DNA of 64,000 nt. Origin: Streptomyces galbus. Lineage in GTDB: Bacteria > Actinomycetota > Actinomycetes > Streptomycetales > Streptomycetaceae. Within the stretch, counting starts at the first letter, position 1, and each line of letters opens with the position of its first letter. A program made the translations under genes and the position numbers. The stretch spans positions 62,001 through 126,000 of the forward strand of contig NZ_SZPR01000010.1 in NCBI RefSeq assembly GCF_005280195.1, given 5' to 3'. The notes under the pieces are model-generated. The model saw nothing but the letters and a program-made list of their open reading frames with translations, did not search any database and was not told where the DNA came from. Shown here in pieces: positions 50,149 to 60,442 of the stretch.

Positions 50149-51735
50149 ATGCTGGCCAAGCTGTCGACGCGTCCCACGGTGCGCCGCTGCGCGCTCGCCG
50201 GAGCCGCCGCGCTGACCCTGCTCGCCGCGGGACTGCCCGCCGCCGTCGCCGAGGGCGACGACGGACCCGACCTGTCCCGGTTCTACGACCAGACGGTCAC
50301 GTGGTCGGCGTGCGAGGGCGACGACATGCCCGACGACCTCCAGTGCGGCAAGGCGACCGTCCCGCTCGACTACGCGCACCCCGGCAAGGGGACGCTCGAC
50401 CTGGCACTCGCCCGCTACCGCGCGACGGGCGACAAGCAGGGTTCGGTGGTGCTGAACTTCGGCGGCCCCGGCGGCGCGGGGGTCCCCCAGCTCGCCTACG
50501 GCGGCAAGGAGTTCATGGACCTGACCGACCACTACGACGTGGTCACCTTCGACCCGCGCGGCGTCGGCCGCTCCTCGCCGGTGAGCTGCGGGGCGGGCCA
50601 GGAGGACGCCTTCGCGGCGACCGTCGGGGGCCCGCCCGACCTCGGCGACCCGCGGACCGTCCTCGACCGGTTGAAGAAGGCGGCCGACCAGTGCGCCGCG
50701 CACTCCGGTCCGGTCCTGCCGTACATAGGCACGGTGCACGCCGCCCGGGACCTGGACGTGCTGCGCGCGGCGCTCGGCGACAAGAAGCTCAACTACCTGG
50801 GTTTCTCCTACGGGACCCGGCTCGGCGCGGTGTACGCGGCCGAGTTCCCGCACCGCGTCGGCCGCATCGCGCTCGACGGCGTCGACACGCTGACCGAGCC
50901 GCTGGCCGAGCAGGGACTCGCCGGGGCCGCGGGCCAGCAGGTCGCGCTGGAGGACTTCGTCACCTGGTGCGTGAAGGACATCGCGTGCCCGTTCGGCACC
51001 GACGCGCGTGCCGCCCGCGACGAGGTCGTCCGGCTGGTGCGCTCGCTGGACGACGATCCGGTGCCCTCGGACTTCGGGCCGCCGTTCACCGGGCAGGACC
51101 TGGTCGCGGCGCTCAGCCAGGCGCTGTACAGCGAGGAGTGGTGGCCGTCGCTGGAGCGGGCGCTGTCGCAGCTCGTCGAGAACGGCGACACCAGCGGGGT
51201 GATGACCTTCGCCACCGGCGGCATGACGCTGCCCGTGCGGTCCCCGCGGCCGACGCCGGGCGCCCTCGTCGACGAGGAGGACGTGCCGCTCGACAACCTC
51301 CCGGCGGCGCTGATGGCGATCAACTGCGCGGACGACCCCGACCGCCCCGCCGCCGGGCGGATCGCCGCCGACCTGCGCCGGCTGCGGGCCGAGTACGAGC
51401 AGGTCTCGCCGGTCTTCGGCCGCTACCGGCTCACCCAGGTCCTGATGTGCTACGGCCGCCCCGCGGGCACCGACTACATACGCGACGAGGTCAAGCGCGT
51501 CGACACCCCGAAGATGCTGCTGGTCGGCACGCGTGGCGACCCGGCGACCCCCTACCGCTGGACGGAGGAGACCGCGCGGCGGCTCGGCCCGTCGGCGGTC
51601 GTGCTGGACAACAAGGGCGAGGGGCACACGGGGTACGGCTCGTCCAAGTGCGTGCACCGCAAGGTGGACGACTTCCTGATGTACGGCTCGCTCCCGCCCA
51701 GCGGCAGTTCGTGCCTGTCCGAGCGCGAGGACTGA
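50149..51735 (+). CDS. Secreted alpha/beta-hydrolase peptidase of the SlpD/SlpE (tripeptidyl aminopeptidase) family
   Basis: 528 residues. Signal peptide about 1-34 (CALAGAAALTLLAAGLPAAVA). Oxyanion-type motif NFGGPGGAG near 105, nucleophile GFSYGTRLG near 223 (Ser), Asp near 460 in the LLVGTRGDPATPY segment, and His in NKGEGHTGYGSS near 497. Several Cys (56, 66, 148 and near the C-terminus) may form disulfides outside the cell. The family cleaves tripeptides from N-termini; SlpD/E are membrane-associated homologues. ATG at 50149, 273 bases from the divergent chaplin gene. Confidence 0.9.
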   Translation: MLAKLSTRPTVRRCALAGAAALTLLAAGLPAAVAEGDDGPDLSRFYDQTVTWSACEGDDMPDDLQCGKATVPLDYAHPGKGTLDLALARYRATGDKQGSVVLNFGGPGGAGVPQLAYGGKEFMDLTDHYDVVTFDPRGVGRSSPVSCGAGQEDAFAATVGGPPDLGDPRTVLDRLKKAADQCAAHSGPVLPYIGTVHAARDLDVLRAALGDKKLNYLGFSYGTRLGAVYAAEFPHRVGRIALDGVDTLTEPLAEQGLAGAAGQQVALEDFVTWCVKDIACPFGTDARAARDEVVRLVRSLDDDPVPSDFGPPFTGQDLVAALSQALYSEEWWPSLERALSQLVENGDTSGVMTFATGGMTLPVRSPRPTPGALVDEEDVPLDNLPAALMAINCADDPDRPAAGRIAADLRRLRAEYEQVSPVFGRYRLTQVLMCYGRPAGTDYIRDEVKRVDTPKMLLVGTRGDPATPYRWTEETARRLGPSAVVLDNKGEGHTGYGSSKCVHRKVDDFLMYGSLPPSGSSCLSERED

Positions 51736-51742
51736 GCGCCCG

Positions 51743-52522
51743 TCAGGCCCGCTCGGTGACGAACGCATCGAGGACGGCGGTGAGTTCGGCAGGCTTCTCG
51801 ACCGGCAGCTCGTGGCCGGCGTCGAGGACGCGGACGGTGGCGTCCGGGTACGCGGCGGCCAGCTTGAGCATCTGCCCGACCGGGAGCTGGACGTCGTGGT
51901 AGCCGTGGACCATCAGGGTGGGCGTGCGGATCTCTGCGGCCCGGTCCAGCACGTCGAAGCCGCGCATGGCGCCGTACAGCGTCATCACCACCTCGCGCGG
52001 GGTGTCCGCGGAGTCCCTGATGTACCGCCGGACCTCCTCGCGCGGGTAGCCGGGCGCGAAGGCGCGCTGGATGTTCGCGGCGACGAACAGCTTGAACGGC
52101 ACCAGGGTGGAGACGGCCATCAGCAGGCCCCGCGCCCGGTTGTAGGCCATGCGGCCGATGGAGTTGACCAGCACCATCCGCTCGACCCGCTCGGGGTGTT
52201 CGAGCGCGATGGTCTGCGCGATCATCCCGCCCATCGAGTGGCCGACCAGGACGCACCGTTCGATCTCCAGGTGGTCCAGCAGGGCGATGACGTCCCGCGC
52301 CAGCTCGCCGATGGTCCGCACCCCCGCCCCGCCGCTGTCGCCGTGCCCGCGCAGGTCGAGCCGCACCACGCGCCGCCGCTGGGCGAAGTGCGCCACCTGG
52401 TGGTCCCAGCGGTGGCGGTTCGCGGTCCAGCCGTGCACGAACACCAGCGGCACCCCGCCACCGTCGCGCGGGCCCTCGTCGTCGTACGCCAGCGGTGCGC
52501 CGGCGACTTCGAGCTGCGGCAT
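51743..52522 (-). CDS. Alpha/beta hydrolase (HGW/GHSMGG type)
   Basis: 259 residues. Oxyanion motif FVHGWTANRH near 28, nucleophile VGHSMGGMIAQ with Ser near 95, Asp in VHGYHDVQLPV near 207, and His in DAGHELPVEKP near 235. Esterase, epoxide hydrolase or C-C hydrolase chemistry are all possible from this fold. No signal peptide. ATG at 52522. It converges on the peptidase gene with seven bases between, and faces the BaeRF gene divergently. Confidence 0.9.
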   Translation of the reverse strand: MPQLEVAGAPLAYDDEGPRDGGGVPLVFVHGWTANRHRWDHQVAHFAQRRRVVRLDLRGHGDSGGAGVRTIGELARDVIALLDHLEIERCVLVGHSMGGMIAQTIALEHPERVERMVLVNSIGRMAYNRARGLLMAVSTLVPFKLFVAANIQRAFAPGYPREEVRRYIRDSADTPREVVMTLYGAMRGFDVLDRAAEIRTPTLMVHGYHDVQLPVGQMLKLAAAYPDATVRVLDAGHELPVEKPAELTAVLDAFVTERA

Positions 52523-52687
52523 GGGTGCCTCCTGCGGGTGCGGTCCTGGACCGGGGCGGCCGCGGCCGGCCCCTGCGGTTACTGACGCGTACGGTAACCG
52601 GCGGGCGGGTGCGGCGTCACCGCGTCCGGGGTGCGGAAGACCATGGTCACGAGGCGGTTTGCACCCATTCGCCCTATCGTGCTGTGC

Positions 52688-53782
52688 ATGGAGCACGCAC
52701 TCAGCCCCGCCGTCCTCTCCGAGCTGCGCCGCCCGCGCCCCTACCCGGCGGTGTCCGTGCTGACGCCGACGCACCGCCGCGGACCCGACACCGCCCAGGA
52801 CCCGGTGCGGCTGCGCAACGCCGTGGCCGCGGCGAAGAAGCAGCTGGAGTCGGACCCGGCGGTCACCCGCGAGCGGCGCGTGGACGTGGTGGACCAGCTC
52901 GACCGGGCCCTGTCCGAGGTGGACCTCCGGGAGGCCGAGGACGGACTGGCCATCTTCGCCGCTCCGGGCGAGCACCAGGTGTGGACGCTGGCGCGGTCCG
53001 TGCCCGAGCGGGTGGTGCTGTCCGACACCTTCCTCACCCGGAACCTGGTCTCGGCGCAGGCCGCCGAGCGGCCGTTCTGGGTGCTGTCGGTCTCCGCCGA
53101 CCGGGTCACCCTCTGGAACGGCGGCGCCGGCCAGGTCGCCGAGGAGCGCTCCGGCGGCTTCCCCCTGACCCGCGGTCAGGAGAACTTCGACGCCGAGCGG
53201 CTGGAGCGGGTGGGCAACCTGCCGAGCACCTTCCGCGACGAGGGCACCCGCCACTTCCTGCGCGACGCCGACACCGCGCTCGCCGGCCTGCTGCGGGAGA
53301 ACCCGCGTCCGGTGTACGTCACCGGCGAGCCGGCCGCGCTGTCCCTGCTGGACGAGTTCGGCGGCGCGGCCCGCGACGCCGTGCACGTGCCGCGCGGCGG
53401 CCTCGCCCACGGCACGCCGGAGGCGGTGCGGCAGGCGGTGCGCCCGCTGCTCGAGGAGGAGGCGCGGCGGCAGAACGAGGCGGTGGCCCGGGAGCTCGAA
53501 GCCGCCCGCGGGCACCGCACGTTCGCGGCCGGCGTCGACGAGCTCTGGCAGAGCGCCCGGGAGGGCCGGGTGCGCCTGCTCGCCGTCGAGGAGGACTACC
53601 GGGCCACCGTGCGCGACGCCGGCGACCACCTGGAACCGGCCGACGGCGACGACCTCGACGCCCGCGAGGACATCGTGGACGAGATCGTCGAGCAGTGCCT
53701 GGAGACCGGCGCCGAGGTGCGCTTCGTCCCGGACGGCACGCTCGGGGACGCCCGGGGCATCGCGGGCGTCCTGCGCTACTGA
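52688..53782 (+). CDS. BaeRF-family (archaeo-eukaryotic release-factor-like) protein, family 3 type
   Basis: 364 residues. N-terminal segment ([27 protein letters not shown]) and the central [37 protein letters not shown] match the baeRF domain group; a peptidyl-tRNA-hydrolysis-type fold is followed by a C-terminal region with [16 protein letters not shown] and [16 protein letters not shown]. Predicted to act at the ribosome or on tRNA in stress, but no direct evidence. ATG at 52688; cytosolic. Confidence 0.85.
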   Translation: MEHALSPAVLSELRRPRPYPAVSVLTPTHRRGPDTAQDPVRLRNAVAAAKKQLESDPAVTRERRVDVVDQLDRALSEVDLREAEDGLAIFAAPGEHQVWTLARSVPERVVLSDTFLTRNLVSAQAAERPFWVLSVSADRVTLWNGGAGQVAEERSGGFPLTRGQENFDAERLERVGNLPSTFRDEGTRHFLRDADTALAGLLRENPRPVYVTGEPAALSLLDEFGGAARDAVHVPRGGLAHGTPEAVRQAVRPLLEEEARRQNEAVARELEAARGHRTFAAGVDELWQSAREGRVRLLAVEEDYRATVRDAGDHLEPADGDDLDAREDIVDEIVEQCLETGAEVRFVPDGTLGDARGIAGVLRY

Positions 53783-53936
53783 CCCGCCCCGCGCCACCGG
53801 CCGGTCCTCCCGGGGCCACCGGCCGCCCCCGGCCTGCGCGCATGACACCCTGTGGACCGTGCGGGCGGGATGCCGCGCGCGTGTACGGCCCCGCTCACGG
53901 GCCGGGTGGGTGCGGGCTGGGGAAGGAGCCGGGATC

Positions 53937-54959
53937 GTGTCGGAGCTGCTGGGAGTGGCCGTCCTGGGTGCGGGCCACATGGGGGCCGACCACGTACGAC
54001 GTCTCGACCGGGGGGTGAGCGGGGCCAGGGTGGCCGCCGTGGCCGATCCCGACACCGGGCGCGCCGAGGAGGCGGCCGCCGGGATCGAGGGGGTCACGGT
54101 GCACGCCGAGGCCGAGGCGGCGCTGGACGCGCCCGGCGTCGGGGCGGTGCTGATCGCGTCCCCGGGTCCGGCGCACGAGGAGGCCCTGCTGGCGGCCTTC
54201 GCGCGGGGACTTCCGGTGCTGTGCGAGAAGCCGATGGTGCCGGACTCCGACGGCGCGCTGCGCGTGGTCGAGGCGGAGGCGCGCGGCGGGCGCCGGCTCG
54301 CGCAGGTCGGCTTCATGCGCCGCTACGACGCCGAGTACCGGCGGCTGAAGCGGGTGCTGGACGGCGGGCGCCTGGGCCGGCCGCTGATGCTGCACTGTGT
54401 GCACCGCAACGTCTCCTCGCCGCCCGGCTTCACCAGCGCCATGCTGATCGACAGCTCCGTGTCGCACGAGATCGACGCGGCCCGCTGGCTGCTCGGCCAG
54501 GAGCTCACCGCGGTGACCGTGCTGCGCCCGCGCCCCTCGGCCGGCGCTCCGCAGGGCCTGCTGGACCCGCAGTTCGTGCTCTTCGAGACGGACGGCGGCG
54601 CCCTCGTCGACGTGGAGATCTTCGTCAACTGCGGCTTCGGCTACCAGGTGCGCTGCGAGGCGGTCTGCGAACACGGCAGCGCCCGCGTCGGCGAGGACCA
54701 CGGCGTGCTGCTGACCACCGCGGGCACGGCCGGAGCCGAGGTGCCGCAGGACTACCTGGTGCGGTTCGCCGACGCCTACGACCGCGAGGTGCAGGCCTGG
54801 GTGGACGCCACCCGGCAGGGCCGGGTCACCGGCCCCACCGCCTGGGACGGTTACGCGGCGTCCGCCGTGGCCGAGGCCGGCATCCGCGCGCTGGAGAGCG
54901 GCCGGCGCACTCCCGTCGACCTCGCCCCGCGCCCGGCGCTGTACGGCACGAGTCGCTGA
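53937..54959 (+). CDS. Gfo/Idh/MocA-family oxidoreductase (inositol 2-dehydrogenase-like)
   Basis: 340 residues. Rossmann motif [17 protein letters not shown] (residues 7-23), the cofactor-proximal CEKPMV near 97 (Lys) and the catalytic region [14 protein letters not shown] near 178 (His/Asp). These enzymes oxidise sugars or cyclitols with NAD(P)+; inositol is likely but unproven. GTG at 53937 with AAGGAG eight bases upstream is preferred to an ATG-less upstream extension. No inositol operon is adjacent. Confidence 0.9.
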   Translation: MSELLGVAVLGAGHMGADHVRRLDRGVSGARVAAVADPDTGRAEEAAAGIEGVTVHAEAEAALDAPGVGAVLIASPGPAHEEALLAAFARGLPVLCEKPMVPDSDGALRVVEAEARGGRRLAQVGFMRRYDAEYRRLKRVLDGGRLGRPLMLHCVHRNVSSPPGFTSAMLIDSSVSHEIDAARWLLGQELTAVTVLRPRPSAGAPQGLLDPQFVLFETDGGALVDVEIFVNCGFGYQVRCEAVCEHGSARVGEDHGVLLTTAGTAGAEVPQDYLVRFADAYDREVQAWVDATRQGRVTGPTAWDGYAASAVAEAGIRALESGRRTPVDLAPRPALYGTSR

Positions 54960-55003
54960 GCGTTCCGGCCGGGGGGCTGCTGCGGGGCCACGGGGCCACG
55001 TGG

Positions 55004-55417
55004 TCAGACGCCGTCGAAGAGGGCGGTGAGCCCGCGGTCGACGTCGGCGCCGACGTCCTCCTGCCCGGCCGCGACCACGGCGTAGCTGCGCAGCAGGAAG
55101 CGGTGCAGCGCGGCCGTGTCGAACCGGACCAGGGCCAGGCCGTGCGGCGAGTGCAGCTCCAGCACCGTGCGGTGCGGTCCGCAGGGCCAGATCCGCACGT
55201 CCCCCGTGCCGGCCGAGCCGCCCAGCCCCTCCTCCAGCAGCGCGCGGCCGAAGGTCCAGGTGCAGCTCTCGCCGTCCAGGCTGACCTCGGCCGGGAAGTC
55301 GATGTGGACCGCCAGCGGGTCGCCCGAGGCGTACCGCAGGGTGGCCGCGACGGGCAGCTCCCGCTCCTCGGCGGTGATCAGCCGGGCCTGGGCGGATTGC
55401 TCAAGGGTGATGTCCAT
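55004..55417 (-). CDS. SsgA-like sporulation / cell-division protein
   Basis: 137 residues. The family pattern is clear: RYASGDPLAVHIDFP near 28-42, WTFGRALLEEGL near 54-65, and DVRIWPCG and LVRFDTAALHRFLLRSYAVV near 72-115. SsgA-like proteins, restricted to sporulating actinomycetes, guide septum placement and wall remodelling. It is one of several such paralogues per genome. ATG at 55417. Leftward, with its promoter in the divergent region before the PAS-SpoIIE gene. Confidence 0.92.
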   Translation of the reverse strand: MDITLEQSAQARLITAEERELPVAATLRYASGDPLAVHIDFPAEVSLDGESCTWTFGRALLEEGLGGSAGTGDVRIWPCGPHRTVLELHSPHGLALVRFDTAALHRFLLRSYAVVAAGQEDVGADVDRGLTALFDGV

Positions 55418-55830
55418 GTCTGTACGAGCGCGCAGGGGGTCATCCGTACACCGCAGCGCCCCGGAATCGATGTGACCTGCACCACACCTGGATGAGTGGA
55501 CCCGCCCGCGCGGCATCCCTCGCGACCCCACCGCCCCCGGCGGCGACGCGGCACGGCCCACACGGTGGAACGCACGAGCGACGAACACCTGACCGGTGGA
55601 CCGACGGGCCCCTCGCGTCCCTCAAGTCACGTACGCCGTCTACGACTTGGCCGGGCCGGGAGGTACGCCGGCGGCGCAGCCGCAACCATCCGGGGAAGAC
55701 GCTGGCATATGCCGGAAGCACCACCGTATCGTGTGTCGCCGAATCCCTTACACGGCGTCGCGGGCTGTGCAACAGTCGTAACGGCCCTCCCGCCCGCCCT
55801 GGTTCCCCCGTCCCCGCATCGGAGCGCGTC
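55418..55830. other. Divergent intergenic region, no gene seen
   Basis: 413 bases, GC lower than neighbouring genes in 55690-55790, where promoter elements for the SpoIIE gene are likely. No convincing reading frame or hairpin was found. Confidence 0.55.
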
Positions 55831-57258
55831 ATGCCGTCCCACCTCTCTGCGGATCGCCCCGCCGCCCAGCCGCCCGGACGCGGCTCGGTGGAGGCGCTGA
55901 TCTCGCAGACGCGGCGGCTCAAGGGCGAGGTGGACGCCGTACGACGCGACGCGCAGGGCGACGGGGCCGACCCGCAGGGCCGGTGGCGGCGCGCCCTGTA
56001 CGACCTCGCCCTGCACCAACTCGACGACCTAGACCAGCACTTGGCACAACTGCGCGAGGGCCCCCCGGCCCCGCCCGCCCCGGACACCGACCGTGACGGC
56101 GACGGCCGCCCCGGCTCCGTGCCCGCGGGCGACGCCCTGCTGAGCCGGGTCGGCAGTGCCGAGTGGAACCTGCTGACGGACGAGGCGGTGTGGTCCGGCG
56201 AGCTGTACGAGATCCTCGGGCGCGACCCCGCCGCTCCCGCGCTCACCCTCGACGAACTGCCGTCCCTCGTCCTGGAGGAGGACCGGCCGCGGCTGACGGC
56301 GATGGTGACGGACTGCCTCGTCGACGCGCGGCCCATCGACGGGGAGTTCCGTGTGGTCCGCGCCGGCGGCGAGGTCCGCGCCGTGCACATGATGGGCGAA
56401 CCCGTGCTCGCCGCCGACGGCAGCGCCGCCGCGATGTGGGCGGTGCTGCGGGACGTCAGCGCGCTGCGCCGCAGCCGGCAGGCGGTCGGCGAGACGCGTG
56501 ACGCGCTGCACCGGCAGGACCGGGCGCAGACCGGGCACCGGGTCACGGTCCAGCCGCAGGGAGCCGCCCTTCCCCCGTGGCGCGGCTCCCTGCGGCTCCC
56601 GCACCGAGGACCCCGCTCGCTCGACCTCGCCGCCCACCACCTGCCCGCCACGGCCGGCCCGCCGGTCGGCGGCGACTGGTACGACGTGCTCGAACTGCCG
56701 GACGGGCAGGCGGTGTTGAGCGTCGGCGACCTCACCGGACACGGTCCTGCCGTCGCCTCCGGCACGGCGATGCTGCTGGGCGCCCTGCGCGGCATGGCGC
56801 TGGCCGGCACCGGGCCCGACCGGCTGATGACCCTGCTGAACCAGGTGCTCGACGCCACCGCGCAGCCCGCCCTGGGCAGCGCGGTGTGCTGCCGGTACCG
56901 CCCCGAGGACCGCACCCTGACCTGGGCGCAGGCCGGACACCCCGCCCCGCTGCTGTTCCGCGACGGGACGGGGCGCCGGCTCACCCCACCGCAGGGCGTG
57001 CTCCTCGGCGCCACCGCGGGCGCCGTCTACGGACAGGCGGAGGAAAGACTGCGGGAGGGCGATGTGCTCCTGCTGCACACCGACGCACTGGTGCCCACGC
57101 ACGGCGACACGTCGGCCGTGCACCGCCTCCTCGGCCTCGCCCCGCACCTGACCGCGGCGCGCACCGCACAGGACTGCTCACGGCTGCTGGCGGCCGAGTT
57201 CGGCGCCACCGCCCGGACGGACGACGCGTGCGTGCTGGTGGCCCGGGTGACCTCCTGA
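55831..57258 (+). CDS. PAS/SpoIIE phosphatase
   Basis: 475 residues. A helical N-terminal segment (25-75), a PAS-like sensor (about 105-215: GSAEWNLLTDEAVWSGELYEILGRDP, then GEFRVVRAGGEVRAVHMMGEPVLAADGSAAAMWAVLRDVS), and PP2C domain from about 265: VGGDWYDVLELPDGQAVLSVGDLTGHGPAVASG, DVLLLHTDALVPT and TDDACVLVARV. All metal Asp residues are kept, although TDG is TDA. It dephosphorylates STAS proteins. ATG at 55831 with GGAG six bases upstream; a long N-terminal extension in frame is not coding. Confidence 0.92.
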   Translation: MPSHLSADRPAAQPPGRGSVEALISQTRRLKGEVDAVRRDAQGDGADPQGRWRRALYDLALHQLDDLDQHLAQLREGPPAPPAPDTDRDGDGRPGSVPAGDALLSRVGSAEWNLLTDEAVWSGELYEILGRDPAAPALTLDELPSLVLEEDRPRLTAMVTDCLVDARPIDGEFRVVRAGGEVRAVHMMGEPVLAADGSAAAMWAVLRDVSALRRSRQAVGETRDALHRQDRAQTGHRVTVQPQGAALPPWRGSLRLPHRGPRSLDLAAHHLPATAGPPVGGDWYDVLELPDGQAVLSVGDLTGHGPAVASGTAMLLGALRGMALAGTGPDRLMTLLNQVLDATAQPALGSAVCCRYRPEDRTLTWAQAGHPAPLLFRDGTGRRLTPPQGVLLGATAGAVYGQAEERLREGDVLLLHTDALVPTHGDTSAVHRLLGLAPHLTAARTAQDCSRLLAAEFGATARTDDACVLVARVTS

Positions 57259-57291
57259 GCCACTCCCCGGCGCACCCCGCGCCCGGCACCC

Positions 57292-58785
57292 TCACGCCGG
57301 TGCCGAACTCCCCCTGTTCCCCTTCGTCCTGGGCAGCGCCAGCATGATCTCCTCGCGCAGCTCGCTGATCTTCGGGGACGAGGAGTACTGCGCGGTGAGC
57401 CGGTACATCTGGCGCAGCCGGTCCCAGGTGCGGCGCGAGGAGTTGGCGCCCATCGACATCAGCGCCAGCCGGGCGTAACGCGCCGCCTGTTCCGGGTCGT
57501 CGGCGATGAAGCAGGCCGAGGCCATGGACAGGTGGTCGAAGATCTTCGACCGCTCCCGCCCGTCGACCCGCAGCGCCAGTGCCTTCCCGGCGTAGTGCTG
57601 GGCGTGCACGGCGGCGTCCGGCTCGAACTCGGCCAGCGTGCGGTACGCCAGGGCCTGCATGCCGTAGAGGTCCTCGGCCTTGAACGTCTGCATCCAGGGC
57701 GGCGGTTCCACGTCGCCCCGGTCCGCGACGAACAGGTCCTCGGCCCGGCCGAGCGTGCGGCGCATGGCCTGTCCCTTGCCCATCGACGCCTGCGCCCACG
57801 CCTCGATGGTGTGGAACATGGCCCGGGTGCGGGGCAGCACCCGGTCGCCGGAGCCGGACTGGGCGAGCTTCATCAGGTCCAGGGCCTCGTCGGGCCGGCC
57901 CAGGTGCACCATCTGGCGGGCGGCGCGGGACAGGGCCTCGCCGGCCCGGGGCCGGTCGCCGCCCTCGCGGGCCGCGTGCGCGGCGATGACGAAGTACTTC
58001 TGCGCCGTGGGTTCCAGGCCCACGTCGTGCGACATCCAGCCCGCGAGGACCGCGAGGTTGGCCGCGACGCCCCACAGGCGGCGCTGCAGGTGCGGCGGGT
58101 GGTGGTAGGCGAGCATGCCGCCCACCTCGTTGAGCTGGCCGACCACCGCCTTGCGCTGCAGGCCGCCGCCGCGGGCGGCGTCCCAGGCGCGGAACACCTC
58201 GACGGAGCGCTCCAGTTCCTCGACTTCCTCGTGCCCGACGGGGGCGGCCTCATAGCGGTCGAACCCGGCGGGGTCGGCGTGGAGGGGACGGTCGAGGACG
58301 GGAGCGTCGGCGGACAGGGTCGGATCGGTGTGCAGCCAGTCGTACATGGCGCTGCTGAGTGCGGAGCCCGCGGTGAGCGCGACACCCGCGCCCACCAAGC
58401 CGCGTCGGTTGAGCATGAGGTCCATTCCCGTGAATTCGGTGAGGACCGCGGCGGTCCGCTCGGGCGCCCACGGCACACCGTCGGGATGCTCCACATTCCC
58501 GTCGCCCTGCCGTTTCCCCGTGCGCCCGTGCCGGACCAGACCGAGGTCCTCGATGGTCACGACACGGCCGAGACGCTCGGTGAACAGGGCCGCCAGCACC
58601 CGCGGCACCGGATCGCGCGGGATCTCGCCCGTGTCGATCCACCGCCGCACCCGCGAGGTGTCGGTCGCCAGCTGGGGGTGGCCCATGGCCGCCGCCTGCC
58701 GGTTGACCAGCCTCGCGAGTTCCCCCTTGGACCAGCCGGCCAGGCCGAACAGGTCCGCGAGGCGGGTGTTGGGTTGTCCGCTCAC
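57292..58785 (-). CDS. NsdA-family regulator (HTH plus TPR-like region)
   Basis: 497 residues. The N-terminus GQPNTRLADLFGLAGWSKGELARLVNRQAAAMGHPQLATDTSRVRRWIDTGEIPRDPVPRVLAALFTERLGRVVTIEDLG is characteristic of the NsdA/NsdB-type regulators of Streptomyces. The remaining 380 residues are mostly helical and TPR-like. NsdA represses antibiotic production and morphological differentiation in S. coelicolor (established). Whether this is the nsdA orthologue or a paralogue cannot be settled without synteny. GTG at 58785. Divergent from the APH-type gene. Confidence 0.85.
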   Translation of the reverse strand: MSGQPNTRLADLFGLAGWSKGELARLVNRQAAAMGHPQLATDTSRVRRWIDTGEIPRDPVPRVLAALFTERLGRVVTIEDLGLVRHGRTGKRQGDGNVEHPDGVPWAPERTAAVLTEFTGMDLMLNRRGLVGAGVALTAGSALSSAMYDWLHTDPTLSADAPVLDRPLHADPAGFDRYEAAPVGHEEVEELERSVEVFRAWDAARGGGLQRKAVVGQLNEVGGMLAYHHPPHLQRRLWGVAANLAVLAGWMSHDVGLEPTAQKYFVIAAHAAREGGDRPRAGEALSRAARQMVHLGRPDEALDLMKLAQSGSGDRVLPRTRAMFHTIEAWAQASMGKGQAMRRTLGRAEDLFVADRGDVEPPPWMQTFKAEDLYGMQALAYRTLAEFEPDAAVHAQHYAGKALALRVDGRERSKIFDHLSMASACFIADDPEQAARYARLALMSMGANSSRRTWDRLRQMYRLTAQYSSSPKISELREEIMLALPRTKGNRGSSAPA

Positions 58786-59030
58786 GTCAAAGCCCCCAGG
58801 TTCTCGGCTGAGTTGACAGTAGCCCCGGCACAGTTGCCGGGCGACTATTCGCCAGGGTCCGCCAGGGTGCGCCAGATGGTGTGCCAGGGGACGACGGGTG
58901 TCAGGTAGGAATGCGCCACCCCGACCCGGTCGCTTGTCACATGACGGACGCACTTCCCCAGGGTGCACCCGGGCGGCCGGCCGGGGCAGCGCATTCGATG
59001 TCGAGGCACACGAAGGGATCTGTTTCGCCC

Positions 59031-60164
59031 ATGTACACAGCATCGTCCTCCGTGTCCGCACCGCTCCGGCCGCTCCGTCCCCGCCAGGGCGGTGGCCCCT
59101 ACCTCGACCCCTCCGCGCGGTCGGCGCCGCCCGCGCTGGTGGGCCGCCAGCGCCGCGCGCCGGGACTCGGGGCCCAACCGCTCAGCGGGAGACTCGACTT
59201 GTCCGGCCCCCAGGGCGCCCAGTTGCGCACCGCCCTCGCGTCGGTGCACCGGATCTGTCCCGAGTTCGCCCCCGTGCAGGTACTGCGCCGCAGCGGGCGC
59301 TCGGTGCTCCTGGTCGGCACGACCGGCCGCAGCACGGCCGTCGCCAAGTGTTTACTCGACCCCTCCCCCGCCCGGTCCGAGCACATCCGGCGGGAAATAG
59401 CCGCGTACCGCACGTTCGTCCGGCACCGCCCCCCGGTGCGGGCGCCGAGGCTGATCGCGGCGGACCCGGACAACTGCACGCTGGTCATCGAGCGGATGCC
59501 CGGACGGGCCGCCGCGCTGACCCGGCACCCCCTGCAGGTCCCGCCCCGCGCGGACATCAGGGCGGCGCTCGGCGCGATCTGCCGGCTCAACGCCTGGCGG
59601 CCGCCGGCGGGCAGCTTCGACGCACCGCTGGACTACGCGGCCTGCGTCTCGCGCTACTACGAGCTCGGCCTGCTCACCGACCGGGACCTGGGCGACCTGC
59701 AGAAGCTGCTGCACGGCATCGCGGCGAGCGCGGGCCGGCACGGCATGGGCCAGTTCTGCCACGGTGACGCCCTGCTGTCGAACGTCCTGCTGTCGCCGGC
59801 CGGCCCGGTGCTGGTGGACTGGGAGCACGCGGGCTGGTACCTGCCGGGCTACGACCTCGCCACGCTCTGGTCGGTCCTGGGCGACGCGCCGGTGGCCCGC
59901 CGCCAGATCAGCCAGCTCGCGCAGTCGGCGGGCCCCGCGGCCCGCGACGCCTTCCTGGTGAACCTGATGCTGGTGCTGACCCGGGAGATCCGCACCCTAG
60001 AGACGGCCGTACAGCGTTCGCTGCACGACGCCGCCCCGACGGCGGCCGGGGCCCAGCCGGGAGCCGCGCCGTCCGGCGAGGAGCAGCGGCTGCTGCTGCG
60101 GCGGCTGCACGACGACTGCCAGCTCGCGCGGCGAGCGGTGCGCGCCGCGGTCGGCACTCGCTGA
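59031..60164 (+). CDS. Aminoglycoside phosphotransferase-family protein
   Basis: 377 residues. After about 90 residues of low complexity the kinase fold shows [18 protein letters not shown] (Lys) near 115, [26 protein letters not shown] near 245 (HGDxxxxN and DWE). The spacing fits a choline/ethanolamine-kinase-like or macrolide-kinase-like APH. Substrate unknown. ATG at 59031 has AAGGGA rather far upstream; other starts within 150 bases are possible. Followed by the terminator at 60181. Confidence 0.85.
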   Translation: MYTASSSVSAPLRPLRPRQGGGPYLDPSARSAPPALVGRQRRAPGLGAQPLSGRLDLSGPQGAQLRTALASVHRICPEFAPVQVLRRSGRSVLLVGTTGRSTAVAKCLLDPSPARSEHIRREIAAYRTFVRHRPPVRAPRLIAADPDNCTLVIERMPGRAAALTRHPLQVPPRADIRAALGAICRLNAWRPPAGSFDAPLDYAACVSRYYELGLLTDRDLGDLQKLLHGIAASAGRHGMGQFCHGDALLSNVLLSPAGPVLVDWEHAGWYLPGYDLATLWSVLGDAPVARRQISQLAQSAGPAARDAFLVNLMLVLTREIRTLETAVQRSLHDAAPTAAGAQPGAAPSGEEQRLLLRRLHDDCQLARRAVRAAVGTR

Positions 60165-60180
60165 GGCCGAGGGAACGGAA

Positions 60181-60218
60181 GGCCCGTGCTGTGCCGCGGC
60201 GACGGCGCACCACGGGCC
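60181..60218 (+). terminator. Long hairpin terminator after the APH-type gene
   Basis: GGCCCGTG (60181-60188) pairs with CACGGGCC (60211-60218) and an inner GTGCCG/CGGCGCAC adds more pairs. It ends the rightward transcript of the phosphotransferase. Confidence 0.75.
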
Positions 60219-60442
60219 TCCGTCCGTCCCGATCTTGGCAGCCCGCCCGCGACACCCCCATTGGTGTAAGCCACTGAAGCACCGCAGGCCCGCGGGCCGC
60301 CGCCACGAAACTCGCCGAACCCCCTGGTGACGAGGGAAATCACCGGTGTGTGGGCATGATTGACGGATCGTCGGCCAGCCGATACCACTGACACGCTCGG
60401 CCCCGCCCGCACCCCCACGCACCCCCGTTCCAGGAGGCCGCT

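Noticed and set aside
60270..60440. Candidate c-di-AMP (ydaO-type) riboswitch upstream of the amidase
   Set aside because: Streptomyces wall-hydrolase genes often carry one, and GGTGA...TCACC repeats occur here, but the conserved ydaO core elements could not be matched with confidence. A covariance-model search (Rfam ydaO-yuaA) would decide.
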